A stretch of DNA of 64,000 nucleotides from Brachyspira pilosicoli P43/6/78 (GCF_000325665.1 NC_019908.1:2108001-2172000), one strand, 5' to 3'. Counted from the first letter of the stretch, positions 1-9,180 are shown. Made by a program: numbers and translations. The notes: generated from the letters alone by a model not told the origin.

Positions 1-2
1 TT

Positions 3-821
3 GCTGACCCTAAAAACTTTTTTATAGGTGCTAGTTCTCAGATTGGTATATTTGTTGTGTTTTTTATGATTAGCAATTTAATGGGTTCTGATGTGGCTGC
101 TGCTACTTCTATTATAGGTGCTGCTGACGGTTCTTTAGCTATGTATATGACTACTTTGGTAACTGATGCTAGATATTTTGCTCCTATTGTGATGGCCTCA
201 TATCTTTATATGGAGCTTTTGCCTATATTACAGATTGGTGTTACTAAGTTTTTAACTACAAAAAAAGAAAGAACTATATCTATGTCATATTTAAGACATG
301 TTTCAAGGGGAGAGAAGATTATATTTGCGGTAATTGCTATGAGTCTTTGCGGTATATTTTTAGCTAACTCATTCCCGCTTATAGCTGCACTTCTTTTTGG
401 AAGTATTTTAAGAGAATCTGATATTATTAAGAACTTCTCTGTTACTTTACAGAAATCTTTAACAGGTATTCTTACTATGCTTATTGGTATAGCTATAGGT
501 TCTTCTGCTTCTGCTGATACTTTTATATCTTTAAGCACTATATTAATATTTGTATTTGGTTTTGTATCATTAATATTAAATACTGTAATAGGTGTTATAG
601 TTGCTAAGATTATTAATGTACTTACAGGCGGCAAGGTTAATCCTATAATAGGTTCTGCAGGGCTTAGTGCTTTCCCAGTGCCTGCTTGGGGTGCTCATAT
701 ATATGGACAGGAAAATAGTTCTTCTAACTGTTTACTTCTTCATGCTATGGCAGTTAATATTTCTGGTATCATTTCTGGAGCTATAACTGTTGGTATATTT
801 CTTACTTTTTTCCATAATTGA
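3..821 (+). CDS. Na+-translocating decarboxylase beta subunit, 3' part
   Basis: C-terminal part of the integral-membrane beta subunit of a biotin-dependent Na+-pumping decarboxylase (oxaloacetate, methylmalonyl-CoA or glutaconyl-CoA type). The reading frame is open to the left edge, so the start lies outside; reading from base 3 adds about 18 residues before the first internal Met. Family hallmarks visible are GAADGSLAMY, the loop TTKKER, GSILRES and, near the end, NPIIGSAGLSAFP followed by GQENSSSN and LLLHAMAVN. At least five hydrophobic segments are present. In the family this subunit performs carboxybiotin decarboxylation coupled to Na+ export. The substrate cannot be told because the alpha and gamma subunits are not in the window. 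It is convergent with the binding-protein array, with a hairpin between. Confidence 0.88.
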   Translation, partial: ADPKNFFIGASSQIGIFVVFFMISNLMGSDVAAATSIIGAADGSLAMYMTTLVTDARYFAPIVMASYLYMELLPILQIGVTKFLTTKKERTISMSYLRHVSRGEKIIFAVIAMSLCGIFLANSFPLIAALLFGSILRESDIIKNFSVTLQKSLTGILTMLIGIAIGSSASADTFISLSTILIFVFGFVSLILNTVIGVIVAKIINVLTGGKVNPIIGSAGLSAFPVPAWGAHIYGQENSSSNCLLLHAMAVNISGIISGAITVGIFLTFFHN

Positions 822-847
822 TATATATTGTTTTTTTATATAAATTT

Positions 848-882
848 TTAGAACAGAGTTATTAAACACTCTGTTCTAATTA
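848..882. terminator. Bidirectional hairpin between convergent genes
   Basis: Perfect 12-bp stem: 848-859 (TTAGAACAGAGT) pairs with 868-879 (ACTCTGTTCTAA), with an 8-nt loop. It lies between the stop codons of the convergent decarboxylase and binding-protein genes. The downstream U-tract is weak on both sides, so the terminator role is inferred. Confidence 0.7.
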
Positions 883-890
883 TTATATAA

Positions 891-1706
891 TTATCCTTTT
901 ATAAATACATCTTTACCAAACCATTTAGTAGATATTTCGGCAGCCTTTCCATCGGCTCTCATATCATCTAAAGCTTTATCAATAGCATTTAACAATTCTG
1001 TATCTGTTTTTCTAAGGCCTACACTAAGATATTGAGATGTAATAGGCTTATCTTCTAATAATGTAAAATCAGCATTCTCTTTAGATATATAATAACGAGC
1101 AACAATCTCATCTACTATCACAGCATCTATTCTTTTAGCTTCCAAATCCAAAAAAGCATTAACATAAGAATCATACTGTCTAATCTCTTTAATTTCTTTA
1201 CTTACAGGGTCATTTACTAATGTTTCATAATTACTGCTTCCGCTTTGCACACCTACTATTTTCCCTTTTAACTCTTCTTTGCTATTAATATCATCTCTAT
1301 CAGAATATTTTGCTATCATAAGCCTATTGTAAAGATATGGTTTAGTGAAATTAACTTGCTGTTTTCTGCTTTCATTAACTGCAAATCCATTCCATATAAC
1401 ATCAACATCTCCTTTCTTTAAGCTTAATATAGCACTAGACCAATCTATAGGCTTAGCCTCAAGCTCTACACCTAAACGATTAGCAACTTCCCTAGCTAAA
1501 TCTATATCAAAGCCAACTATCTCTCCATTATCATCTCTAAAACCCATAGGAGCTAAAGTATCATCTAAACCTAATACTAGTTTTCCATTCTCTTTTACTT
1601 TTTGTAGAGAATTATCTGCTGAAGATACTTCAGTATTTTGTGTTTGAGTTTTTGAGCAAGATATAGCAAAAATAAATATAAAGAATAAAGTTATTATACG
1701 TTTCAT
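891..1706 (-). CDS. Amino-acid ABC transporter substrate-binding lipoprotein (copy 1)
   Basis: Periplasmic polar-amino-acid-type solute-binding protein (PBPb / SBP_bac_3 family), 271 aa. It has a lipoprotein signal peptide with lipobox AISC (Cys17), then the typical core: VLGLDDTLAPMGFRD, GFDIDLAREVANRLGV, KKGDVDVIWNG, FTKPYLYNRLMI, VGVQSGSSNYE and DAVIVDEIVARYYI. The start is supported by an AGGAG about 8 nt upstream. It is the last of three tandem paralogues (see 1926-2741 and 3025-3831). Its first ~58 bases, coding the signal peptide, are identical to copy 2. No permease or ATPase gene is adjacent, so the partner proteins must be elsewhere. The ligand is unknown; the His-run ORF just upstream hints at histidine or metal but proves nothing. 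Confidence 0.9.
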   Translation of the reverse strand: MKRIITLFFIFIFAISCSKTQTQNTEVSSADNSLQKVKENGKLVLGLDDTLAPMGFRDDNGEIVGFDIDLAREVANRLGVELEAKPIDWSSAILSLKKGDVDVIWNGFAVNESRKQQVNFTKPYLYNRLMIAKYSDRDDINSKEELKGKIVGVQSGSSNYETLVNDPVSKEIKEIRQYDSYVNAFLDLEAKRIDAVIVDEIVARYYISKENADFTLLEDKPITSQYLSVGLRKTDTELLNAIDKALDDMRADGKAAEISTKWFGKDVFIKG

Positions 1707-1799
1707 TGTTTTTCTCCTATTTTTTTAATAATTTTTTAATTAATATATATAATACGAACCTAATAAAAAATAATCTTAATTAATACTTATAAAAAATTA

Positions 1800-1865
1800 T
1801 TAATGATGATGATGCCTAGGAGAATAGTTTTTTAATAATTGCATTGTATAAAAGTTATTATTCAT
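1800..1865 (-). CDS. His-run leader peptide 1 (21 aa)
   Basis: Short ORF with its own ribosome site (AGGAG, 8 nt before ATG), ending ..NYSPRHHHH and stop. The four His codons are all CAT and lie directly before the stop. It sits 93 nt upstream of binding-protein copy 1 and about 60 nt after the stop of copy 2. The same architecture occurs before copies 2 and 3, with conserved MN at the start, a central Q(L/F), a Y/F-S-P and K/R-His-run at the end. I infer a cis-acting leader peptide like hisL rather than a working protein. It is too short for ordinary gene callers. Confidence 0.65.
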   Translation of the reverse strand: MNNNFYTMQLLKNYSPRHHHH

Positions 1866-1925
1866 TTTTAAACTCCTATTTTATTTAGTTTTAATGCTGC
1901 TATATTAGCCTATATTGAATTATAA

Positions 1926-2741
1926 TTATCCTCTTACAAAAACATCTTTACCAAACCATTTAGTAGATATTTCGGCAGCTTTTCCATCATCTCTCATATC
2001 ATCTAAAGCTTTATCAATAGCATTTAATAATTCTGTATCTGTCTTTCTAACTCCAACTCCAAATGATTTAGCTGTAATTGGGTATTCTTCTAAAAGTTCA
2101 AAATCAGCATTCTCTTTAGATATATAATAACGAGCCACTATTTCATCTACTATCACAGCATCTATTCTCTTAGCCTCTAAATCTAAAAAAGCATTAGCAT
2201 AAATATCATATTGTCTAATTTCTTTAGTTTCTTTGCTTATAGGGTCAGCTTCTAATGATTCATAATTGCTGCTTCCTGTTTGTACTCCTAATATTTTTCC
2301 TTTTAAATCATCTTTAGTTTTAATATCATCTCTGTCAGCATTTTTCACTATCATAAGTCTGTTATTAAGATATGGTTTAGTAAAATTAACTTGCTCTTTT
2401 CTAGTTTCATTAATAGCAAATCCATTCCATACCACATCAACATCTCCTTTCTTTAAGCTCAATACGACGCTAGACCAATCTACAGGTTTAGCAACCAACT
2501 CCACCCCGAGGCGGTTTGCAACTTCTTTGGCTAAGTCTATATCAAAGCCAACTATATTTCCTTCTTCATCTCTAAAACCCATAGGTGCAAAAGTATCATC
2601 TAAACCTAATACAAGTTTTCCGCTTTCTTTCACTTTTTGTAAAGAATTATCTGCGGCAGAAGATGCTTGTGAGGCATTTTGTGTTTTTGAGCAAGATATA
2701 GCAAAAATAAATATAAAGAATAAAGTTATTATACGTTTCAT
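1926..2741 (-). CDS. Amino-acid ABC transporter substrate-binding lipoprotein (copy 2)
   Basis: Second tandem paralogue, 271 aa, same domain (PBPb / SBP_bac_3). Signal peptide and lipobox AISC are identical in DNA to copy 1. The core motifs GFDIDLAKEVANRLGV, KKGDVDVVWNG, TKPYLNNRLMIV, GVQTGSSNYE and VIVDEIVARYYI are intact. The C-terminal block around ALDDMRDDGKAAEISTKWFG is nearly invariant in all three copies. AGGAG precedes the ATG. It lies between leader 2 upstream and leader 1 downstream and has no obvious promoter of its own, so it is probably read from the promoter upstream of leader 3. Copies differ most in residues of the ligand cleft and lobe 2, compatible with different ligand ranges (inference). 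Confidence 0.9.
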   Translation of the reverse strand: MKRIITLFFIFIFAISCSKTQNASQASSAADNSLQKVKESGKLVLGLDDTFAPMGFRDEEGNIVGFDIDLAKEVANRLGVELVAKPVDWSSVVLSLKKGDVDVVWNGFAINETRKEQVNFTKPYLNNRLMIVKNADRDDIKTKDDLKGKILGVQTGSSNYESLEADPISKETKEIRQYDIYANAFLDLEAKRIDAVIVDEIVARYYISKENADFELLEEYPITAKSFGVGVRKTDTELLNAIDKALDDMRDDGKAAEISTKWFGKDVFVRG

Positions 2742-2861
2742 AGTTTTCTCCTGTTTTTTAAATTTTTAAATTCATAAATTATAATTTTTAAATAAATTTT
2801 TTTTCTTAAGTTAATAAATATAATATTGTTTTAAAATTGATGTTTATAAAACAAAAAGAAA

Positions 2862-2936
2862 TTATTGATGATGATGATGTTTAGGAGAATATTGTCTTAA
2901 GAATTGAACTTTGAAAAAGCATTTGCTGTTATTCAT
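2862..2936 (-). CDS. His-run leader peptide 2 (24 aa)
   Basis: Short ORF starting MNN and ending QYSPKHHHHQ before TAA, with AGGAGAT 7 nt upstream of ATG. It lies 120 nt before binding-protein copy 2, downstream of a strong hairpin (2982-3015) that follows copy 3. It shares the terminal SP-K/R-His-run with leaders 1 and 3, while the middle of the peptide differs. This pattern suggests selection on the His codons and ends rather than on the whole peptide. Confidence 0.65.
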   Translation of the reverse strand: MNNSKCFFKVQFLRQYSPKHHHHQ

Positions 2937-2981
2937 TTTTTTATCTCCTATTTTTTTGAATTATTTGTTTTTTTATTATTT

Positions 2982-3015
2982 AATGGAGGCTTTATATTGT
3001 TTTTTAGCCCCCATT
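2982..3015 (-). terminator. Strong hairpin between binding-protein copy 3 and leader 2
   Basis: AATGGAGGC (2982-2990) pairs with GCCCCCATT (3007-3015) with one mismatch. On the minus strand the stem is followed by an A-rich stretch, not a T-run, so it may act as a 3'-end stabiliser or partial terminator that sets relative expression of copy 3 versus copies 2 and 1. On the plus strand the T-run is present. Confidence 0.5.
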
Positions 3016-3024
3016 AATTTTTTG

Positions 3025-3831
3025 TTATTTTACAACGATGTCTTTACCAAACCATTTAGTAGAAATCTCTGCTGCTTTTCCATCAGCTCTCATATCATCT
3101 AAAGCTTTGTCAACAGCATTTAATAATTCTACATCATTTTTTCTAAAACCTATACCATAAAGCTCTTCAGTTAATGGGCTATTTTCTACAACCTCAAAAT
3201 TAACATTTTCTTCAGCTATATAATAACGTGCTGCTACTTCATCTATTACAACAACATCTATTCTCTTAGCTTGTAAATCTAAGAAAGCATTAACATTAAC
3301 ATCATAAGGTCTAACCTCTTTAGCTTCTTTACTTATAGGGTCAGCTTCTAATGCTTCCTGATTGCTTCCAACCTGTACACCTAAAACTTTTCCTTTCAAA
3401 TCTTCTTTGCTGTTAATATCTTTTCTGTCAGAAGATTTTACTATTATAAGTCTGTTATTAAGATATGGCTTAGAGAAATTAATTTGCTGTTTTCTAGTTT
3501 CATTTATTGTAAAACCATTCCATAGCATATCAACATCACCCTTGTTTAAGCTTAATATACCGCTTGCCCAATCTATAGGCTTAACTTCTAATTTTACTCC
3601 CAAACGATTAGCTACTTCCTGAGCTAAATCTATATCAAAACCAACTACATTTCCAGCCTCATCTCTAAAACCCATAGGTGCAAAAGTATCATCTAATCCT
3701 AATACCAATTTGCCTTTTTCTTTTACTTTTTGTAGAGAGTTATCAGCTCCTGTTTGAGTGTTTTGCGTTTCTGTTTTTGAACAAGATATAGCAAAAATAA
3801 TCATAGAAAATAAAATTAATATACGTTTCAT
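3025..3831 (-). CDS. Amino-acid ABC transporter substrate-binding lipoprotein (copy 3)
   Basis: First gene of the tandem array in transcription order, 268 aa, PBPb / SBP_bac_3 family. Lipobox AISC at Cys17. Conserved motifs are GFDIDLAQEVANRLGV, NKGDVDMLWNG, FSKPYLNNRLIIV, GVQVGSNQE and VVVIDEVAARYYI. It is the most diverged copy: it lacks the SSNYE found in the other two (here SNQE) and ends KDIVVK. AGGAGG precedes the ATG at good spacing. Leader 3 lies 110 nt upstream and is preceded by a near-consensus promoter, so this probably starts the transcription unit for all three. Confidence 0.9.
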   Translation of the reverse strand: MKRILILFSMIIFAISCSKTETQNTQTGADNSLQKVKEKGKLVLGLDDTFAPMGFRDEAGNVVGFDIDLAQEVANRLGVKLEVKPIDWASGILSLNKGDVDMLWNGFTINETRKQQINFSKPYLNNRLIIVKSSDRKDINSKEDLKGKVLGVQVGSNQEALEADPISKEAKEVRPYDVNVNAFLDLQAKRIDVVVIDEVAARYYIAEENVNFEVVENSPLTEELYGIGFRKNDVELLNAVDKALDDMRADGKAAEISTKWFGKDIVVK

Positions 3832-3941
3832 AGTTTTTTCCTCCTAAGTTAAATAATTTTTTTTAAAATTAATCTATATAAACGTAATAAAAAAATAATG
3901 TTTTTAAAATTGTTTTTTATATTTGTTTATCAAAGAAATGA

Positions 3942-4016
3942 TTATTGATGATGATGATGATGTTTAGGAGAAGAGAATTGTGATAATTGAAGTGTAGAAA
4001 AATACATCTTATTCAT
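3942..4016 (-). CDS. His-run leader peptide 3 (24 aa)
   Basis: Short ORF starting MNK and ending FSSPKHHHHHQ before TAA, with five consecutive CAT codons. AGGAGAT lies just upstream of ATG. The probable transcription start (from the promoter at 4049-4076) is only about 26 nt upstream, so this is the first thing a ribosome meets on the mRNA, as in classical amino-acid leader peptides. No GC-rich terminator hairpin is visible in the 110 nt before the binding-protein gene, so any attenuation would use another mechanism. Confidence 0.68.
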   Translation of the reverse strand: MNKMYFSTLQLSQFSSPKHHHHHQ

Positions 4017-4048
4017 TTTTATCTCCTAATTTGATTTTCTTACTATTA

Positions 4049-4076
4049 ATTGTAATACTATTTACAAAAATGTCAA
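4049..4076 (-). promoter_or_regulatory. Promoter of the binding-protein / leader array
   Basis: Minus strand reads TTGACA (4071-4076), a 16-nt spacer and TACAAT (4049-4054), placing the start of transcription near 4042, about 26 nt before the first His-run leader ORF. No comparable promoter is seen before leaders 1 and 2. Confidence 0.7.
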
Positions 4077-4124
4077 TAGACATTATATATATTTTTATGT
4101 TTTTTATTAAATTTTTATAAAAAA

Positions 4125-4946
4125 TTATATAGATATTAAGTTTTTGGCATCTATTGCTTCAGTATAATTAGAATCTATCTCTATAGCTTTATTGAAGTTT
4201 TCTAATGCTGATTTTCTATTTCCAAGTTTATCGTATATAGTTCCTATGTTAAAATATATTAATTTATTACTATCATCTAATTCTTTTGCTTTATCTAAAT
4301 ATTTTATAGCCATATTATTGCTGTTTTTCTTTCTGTAACAAGAAGCAATATTGCATAATGCATATATATTTGTTTTATTGCAATTAAAATTAAGCTCATG
4401 AAAATATGAAAGTGCTTTGTCATATTCTCCTTTATAAAAACAAATACAGCCAAGAAGGTTTATAATATCATTAGTTTGCTTTATTGAATAGGCAAGCTCA
4501 GCATAATGCAAAGCAAAATCATACATTCTCCATTTATAGCTTTGATAAGCCATATATGATATTCTTTCATAATCTTTTTTTCTTAATTTGTCTGTATTAT
4601 GCTTTTCTATTGCTTTATTTAAAAATGTTTCTCTGTTGTTTTTATCCATTATAGATAAATATTCATATATAAAAGAATTATCTATGCCAAGTTCTATTAA
4701 TTTAATAAAATTCTCTATTGCTTTTTTATAATTATTTCTTTGCATATTAATAAAACCTATAATATACAAAGCTTCAGTATTATCAGAATTGTTTTCTAAT
4801 ATTTTATTATAATATTTTTCAGCCTCATTTAATTTGTTTTCTTTTATATATATTCTTGCTAAAGAAGTGAGGGCGTTAATATCATTAGGGTTATTATTTA
4901 ATATTTCATTATATTTTTTTATCTGTTCGCTATAATCTTTTGCCAT
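4125..4946 (-). CDS. TPR-repeat protein
   Basis: About 273 aa made of tetratricopeptide repeats, for example LTSLARIYIKENKLNEAEKY, TEALYIIGFINMQRNNYKKA and IYFNIGTIYDKLGNRKSAL. No signal peptide or membrane segment is seen, so it is probably a cytoplasmic protein-interaction scaffold. I chose the ATG (MAKDYSEQ) rather than the TTG 12 nt upstream; neither has a clear ribosome site. It lies upstream of the binding-protein array, separated by that array's promoter. The partner is unknown. Confidence 0.75.
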   Translation of the reverse strand: MAKDYSEQIKKYNEILNNNPNDINALTSLARIYIKENKLNEAEKYYNKILENNSDNTEALYIIGFINMQRNNYKKAIENFIKLIELGIDNSFIYEYLSIMDKNNRETFLNKAIEKHNTDKLRKKDYERISYMAYQSYKWRMYDFALHYAELAYSIKQTNDIINLLGCICFYKGEYDKALSYFHELNFNCNKTNIYALCNIASCYRKKNSNNMAIKYLDKAKELDDSNKLIYFNIGTIYDKLGNRKSALENFNKAIEIDSNYTEAIDAKNLISI

Positions 4947-5022
4947 AATATATAACAATAAAAATTATTATATTAAAATATTACTAATAATTTTTATTTC
5001 CTCCTCCTTTAAAAAATCATTA

Positions 5023-6159
<1,137 letters not shown>

Positions 6160-7075
6160 TTATTTATTTTTTTGTTTTAATGTTTTTGTATTTGGCTTTT
6201 TTGTGTAAATATATATAAGCATTATTAAAGATACTACCATCATTATCATAGAATATATTGCTCCAGATGTGATAGGTCCTATAGTCCATTCTGTAACATC
6301 TCTAAAGAACTGTTCTATTATAGCTCTAAAAAGTCCGTATAAAAATATCCACACGAATAATCTTGTACCTTTTCTTATATTTTTATTTTTTTGACTTAAT
6401 GCTAATATTATATAAGACACCAAAGCAAGCACTATACCTTCAAGAAATGCTTCATATAATTGTGAAGGGTATCTTAATTCTGTATATGGTCTAATTGCAG
6501 GTATCATAGCCTTCCAATTTTCGTATCCTCCAACTGCATCATAATTTGGAAATATCATTCCAAGAGGCGAATCAGTAACTCTTCCGTAAAGCTCTGCATT
6601 CATAAAATTACCTATTCTTCCAAAAAATAAAGCAAAACTTGAAGGAAGTGTGGCATGGTCTGCTATAGTTAAAAATTCGTATTTATATTTTTTGCTGAAT
6701 ATATATCCTCCAATAATCATTCCTATAAGTCCGCCATGAAAAGACATTCCCGCAAAACCTAAGAAAGTTATTCCATTATCAAGATTAAATCCTAATATCT
6801 CCCAAGGTCTTAAAAAAGATGAAGGTGAGTAAAGTAAAAAAATATCCAATTCTTGCTCCAACTATAGCACCAACAGCGGCATAAAAAACCATATCATAAG
6901 CACCGCCTTCTTTTGAGTTGTTAAATTTAATCCAGCCTTTTTTTTCTAAATGATTAAGTATTAAACAAGAAACTGCAATTCCTACTATATACATAAGTCC
7001 ATACCATCTAATAGCACCAAGCAATGGTATGTTTTCTGGAAATACAAACGGAGTAAAAAATTCAGGGTATTTCAT
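6160..7075 (-). CDS. lgt: Prolipoprotein diacylglyceryl transferase, interrupted by +1 frameshift
   Basis: Lgt transfers diacylglycerol to the lipobox Cys of prolipoproteins in the inner membrane. The gene is read in two frames: N-terminal part from 7075 (IRWYGLMYIVG, GARIGYFF) and the rest to 6160 (GMSFHGGLIG, FFGRIGNFMNAELYGR, RYPSQLYEA). The frames join at a run of seven T on the coding strand (6836-6842); six T give a continuous 304-residue protein with GARIGYFLLYSP, as expected for the family. Lgt is normally essential in diderms, and this window is full of lipoproteins, so the break is probably a sequence error or corrected by slippage. ATG 7075 is preferred over TTG 7078 because of AAGGAA spacing. 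Operon with tgt. Confidence 0.9.
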
Positions 7076-7231
7076 CAATATTCCTTATTATTATTTTATA
7101 TTATTTGTAATTTTATATTATATGTTATGCATCAAAAAATCAATAATGCATTAAATCAATTATTTGTATGTTTATTAAATATTTTGATTTAAATATATAA
7201 TTTTTTTAATAGAAATGTATTTTTATTTATT

Positions 7232-7262
7232 AAAAAAGGAAGCCGTTTAAAGACTTCCTTTT
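7232..7262 (-). terminator. Terminator of gpmA
   Basis: AAGGAAG and CTTCCTT arms around a short loop. On the minus strand a T-run follows, just past the gpmA stop; A/T flanks make it roughly symmetrical. Confidence 0.75.
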
Positions 7263-7282
7263 AATTAATTTTTTTATTTTGA

Positions 7283-8029
7283 TTACTTTTTCTTGCCTTG
7301 ATTAGCTACAGCTTCCATAGCTTTTTTAACAGCTTCAGGGTCTCCTAAATATTGTTTATTAACAGCTTTGAAATTATCATCAAGCTCGTAAACCAAAGGC
7401 ATTCCAGTAGGTATATTAAGTTCTGTAATATCCGCATCAGAAATATTATCTAAATATTTAACTAATGCTCTTAAGCTATTACCATGAGCAGCGATGATGA
7501 TTTTTTTACCAGCTTTAATATCTGGAAGTATAACGTTTTCCCAGAAAGGAACAACTCTTGCAACAGTGTCTTTTAAACATTCTGTAAGAGGAAGTTCTTT
7601 TTCAGATAAGTTTTTATAGCGAGGGTCATTTCCAGGATATCTTTCATCAGATTTTTCTAAAGCAGGAGGCGGAGTATCATAACTTCTTCTCCATATTTTT
7701 ACTTGGTCCTCACCATATTTTTCAGCAGTTTGAGATTTATTTAATCCCTGTAAAGCACCATAATGTCTTTCATTTAATTGCCAGCATTTCTCTACAGGTA
7801 TCCATAAAAGTCCCATTTCTTCCAATACTAAGTTTAAAGTTTTGATTGCACGAGTAAGAGTAGAAGTGTAAGCTTTATCAAAAGTAAAACCAGCTTTTTT
7901 AAGTTCTACACCGCCAGATTTAGCTTCTTCAATACCTTTTTCTGATAAAGTAACATCAGCCCAACCAGTAAAAAGGTTTTCTTTATTCCAAACACTCTCA
8001 CCATGTCTTATTAAAACAACTTTAGTCAT
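7283..8029 (-). CDS. gpmA: 2,3-bisphosphoglycerate-dependent phosphoglycerate mutase
   Basis: Glycolytic interconversion of 3- and 2-phosphoglycerate. The chosen start gives 248 aa, the typical dPGM length, with GAGGAG 7 nt upstream; an in-frame ATG 15 nt further up is a poorer choice. The catalytic His9 lies in [10 protein letters not shown] and the second His in [10 protein letters not shown] (about residue 183). Other family blocks are [27 protein letters not shown] and RRSYDTPPP. It is monocistronic, with its own terminator. Confidence 0.97.
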   Translation of the reverse strand: MTKVVLIRHGESVWNKENLFTGWADVTLSEKGIEEAKSGGVELKKAGFTFDKAYTSTLTRAIKTLNLVLEEMGLLWIPVEKCWQLNERHYGALQGLNKSQTAEKYGEDQVKIWRRSYDTPPPALEKSDERYPGNDPRYKNLSEKELPLTECLKDTVARVVPFWENVILPDIKAGKKIIIAAHGNSLRALVKYLDNISDADITELNIPTGMPLVYELDDNFKAVNKQYLGDPEAVKKAMEAVANQGKKK

Positions 8030-8171
8030 TAATAAACTCCTCATAAAAGTGTATTTTTATTTATTATATAGTCAAAAGTATAAAAAATCAAAGAATCTTC
8101 ATTAATTATTTGTTTTTATATTAGTTTATTTTAAATATTTTTAAATTGTTAATAAAAAAGTAATTTTGCAC

Positions 8172-8199
8172 TTGACAAAAAATATAATTGTAGTATAAT
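8172..8199 (+). promoter_or_regulatory. Promoter of tRNA-Asp / rpsT
   Basis: TTGACA at 8172-8177, 16-nt spacer, TATAAT at 8194-8199: full consensus. It is about 23 nt upstream of the tRNA, and no terminator intervenes before rpsT. Confidence 0.85.
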
Positions 8200-8221
8200 G
8201 ATTAAACTTAAAAAGTTTTTT

Positions 8222-8296
8222 GGAGTTGTAGCTCAGTTTGGTTAGAGCGCCTGCCTGTCACGCAGGAGGTCGCGGGTTCGAGCCCCGTTAACTCCG
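8222..8296 (+). tRNA. tRNA-Asp (GTC)
   Basis: Complete cloverleaf: acceptor GGAGTTG/TAACTCC with discriminator G, D-arm GCTC..GAGC, anticodon loop CTGTCAC with anticodon GTC, and T-arm GCGGGTTCGAGCCCCGT. The CCA is not encoded. It is a target of the queuosine enzyme Tgt encoded nearby. Confidence 0.97.
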
Positions 8297-8334
8297 ATTT
8301 TTATTTTAACTAATTTTTCACTGGAGTATAATGA

Positions 8335-8598
8335 ATGCCTAATATAAGATCAGCTTCTAAAAGATTAAGACAGAACTCTACTAGAAATCTTTATAACAGA
8401 AAAATTAAAAGTTTTTTAAATACTCAAAAGAAAAAAGTATTAAAATCTATAGATGCTAATGATAAAAATGCTTCTATAGCTGAATATAATAAATATGCTA
8501 GTGCTTTAGATAAAGCTGCTAGAAAATCTGTTATTCATAGCAATAGAGCTAGTGTGAAAAAATCTGAGATGATGAAAAAAATTAATGCTTTGAAATAA
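8335..8598 (+). CDS. rpsT: 30S ribosomal protein S20
   Basis: 87-aa basic protein binding 16S rRNA, beginning MPNIRSASKRLRQNSTRN, with the S20 core NRKIKSFLNT and C-terminal KAARKSVIHSNRASVKKS. The start is the second of two overlapping ATGs (8335); the first, at 8331, runs into a stop after two codons. GGAG lies upstream. It is only 38 nt after tRNA-Asp without a terminator, so the mRNA 5' end may be made by tRNA processing. Confidence 0.97.
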   Translation: MPNIRSASKRLRQNSTRNLYNRKIKSFLNTQKKKVLKSIDANDKNASIAEYNKYASALDKAARKSVIHSNRASVKKSEMMKKINALK

Positions 8599-8630
8599 TT
8601 TTAAGATAATTCTCAAGTTGTGTGTTCATA

Positions 8631-8668
8631 TTGAGGCTATGGCTTTTTGCTGTAGCCTTAATTTTTTA
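8631..8668 (+). terminator. Terminator of rpsT
   Basis: TTGAGGCTA (8631-8639) pairs with TAGCCTTAA (8653-8661) and is followed by TTTTTT. Confidence 0.85.
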
Positions 8669-8742
8669 TATAATATATGTTAAATTAAAATAAATAAAAT
8701 ACGAATATATAACAAATATATATTGTATTTATTTTTTATCAT

Positions 8743-9180
8743 ATGAAGAAAGTTTTATTATTTTTTATAATTTTGTATTCTTTTCTATACACACAAGATA
8801 TTACAGAGGCTTCTTTACCGCTTCAGGCTAAAAATTTTATTAATCTTAATTTAGAGGGAGATAGTGTAGATACTGTTAGTCTGTATCAAAATGGAGGAGG
8901 GTATGAAGTTAATACTAAATTAGGCTTTAATATTATATTTTATCAAAGTGGACTTTGGAAAAGCATTAAAATAAACAATTTGGAAAATAATCCAAACGGC
9001 ATACCAAGAAGCTGTATACATAGAAGTATGGTTAAGGTAATAGATAATGAATATCCTTCTTCAAAAATAACTTCTATAACTAGAGAAAATAAGTTTTTTA
9101 CTATTGTGCTTAATAATAATGTGGAGTTAGAAATTACAGGGTATGGCATTATAGTATCTAAGAAAAATTTGGAAGAATAG
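8743..9180 (+). CDS. Secreted PepSY-like small protein
   Basis: 145 aa with an N-terminal signal peptide (MKKVLLFFIILYSFLYTQ) and two repeats of the putative-beta-lactamase-inhibitor-like, PepSY-like fold (DUF2874 type). Each repeat has the pattern LP..A..FI......V..V......YEV....G..I.F...G.W, followed by IP. Probably periplasmic; function unknown. Two relatives of similar length occur at 56131-56559 and 57757-58176. No clear ribosome site; the ATG was chosen for the signal peptide. Confidence 0.75.
   Translation: MKKVLLFFIILYSFLYTQDITEASLPLQAKNFINLNLEGDSVDTVSLYQNGGGYEVNTKLGFNIIFYQSGLWKSIKINNLENNPNGIPRSCIHRSMVKVIDNEYPSSKITSITRENKFFTIVLNNNVELEITGYGIIVSKKNLEE

Noticed and set aside
1707-1799. 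Classical terminator-type attenuator between His-run leader and binding-protein gene (also in the other two spacers)
   Set aside because: I searched the three spacers and found only AT-rich weak pairings, no GC-rich stem with T-run.
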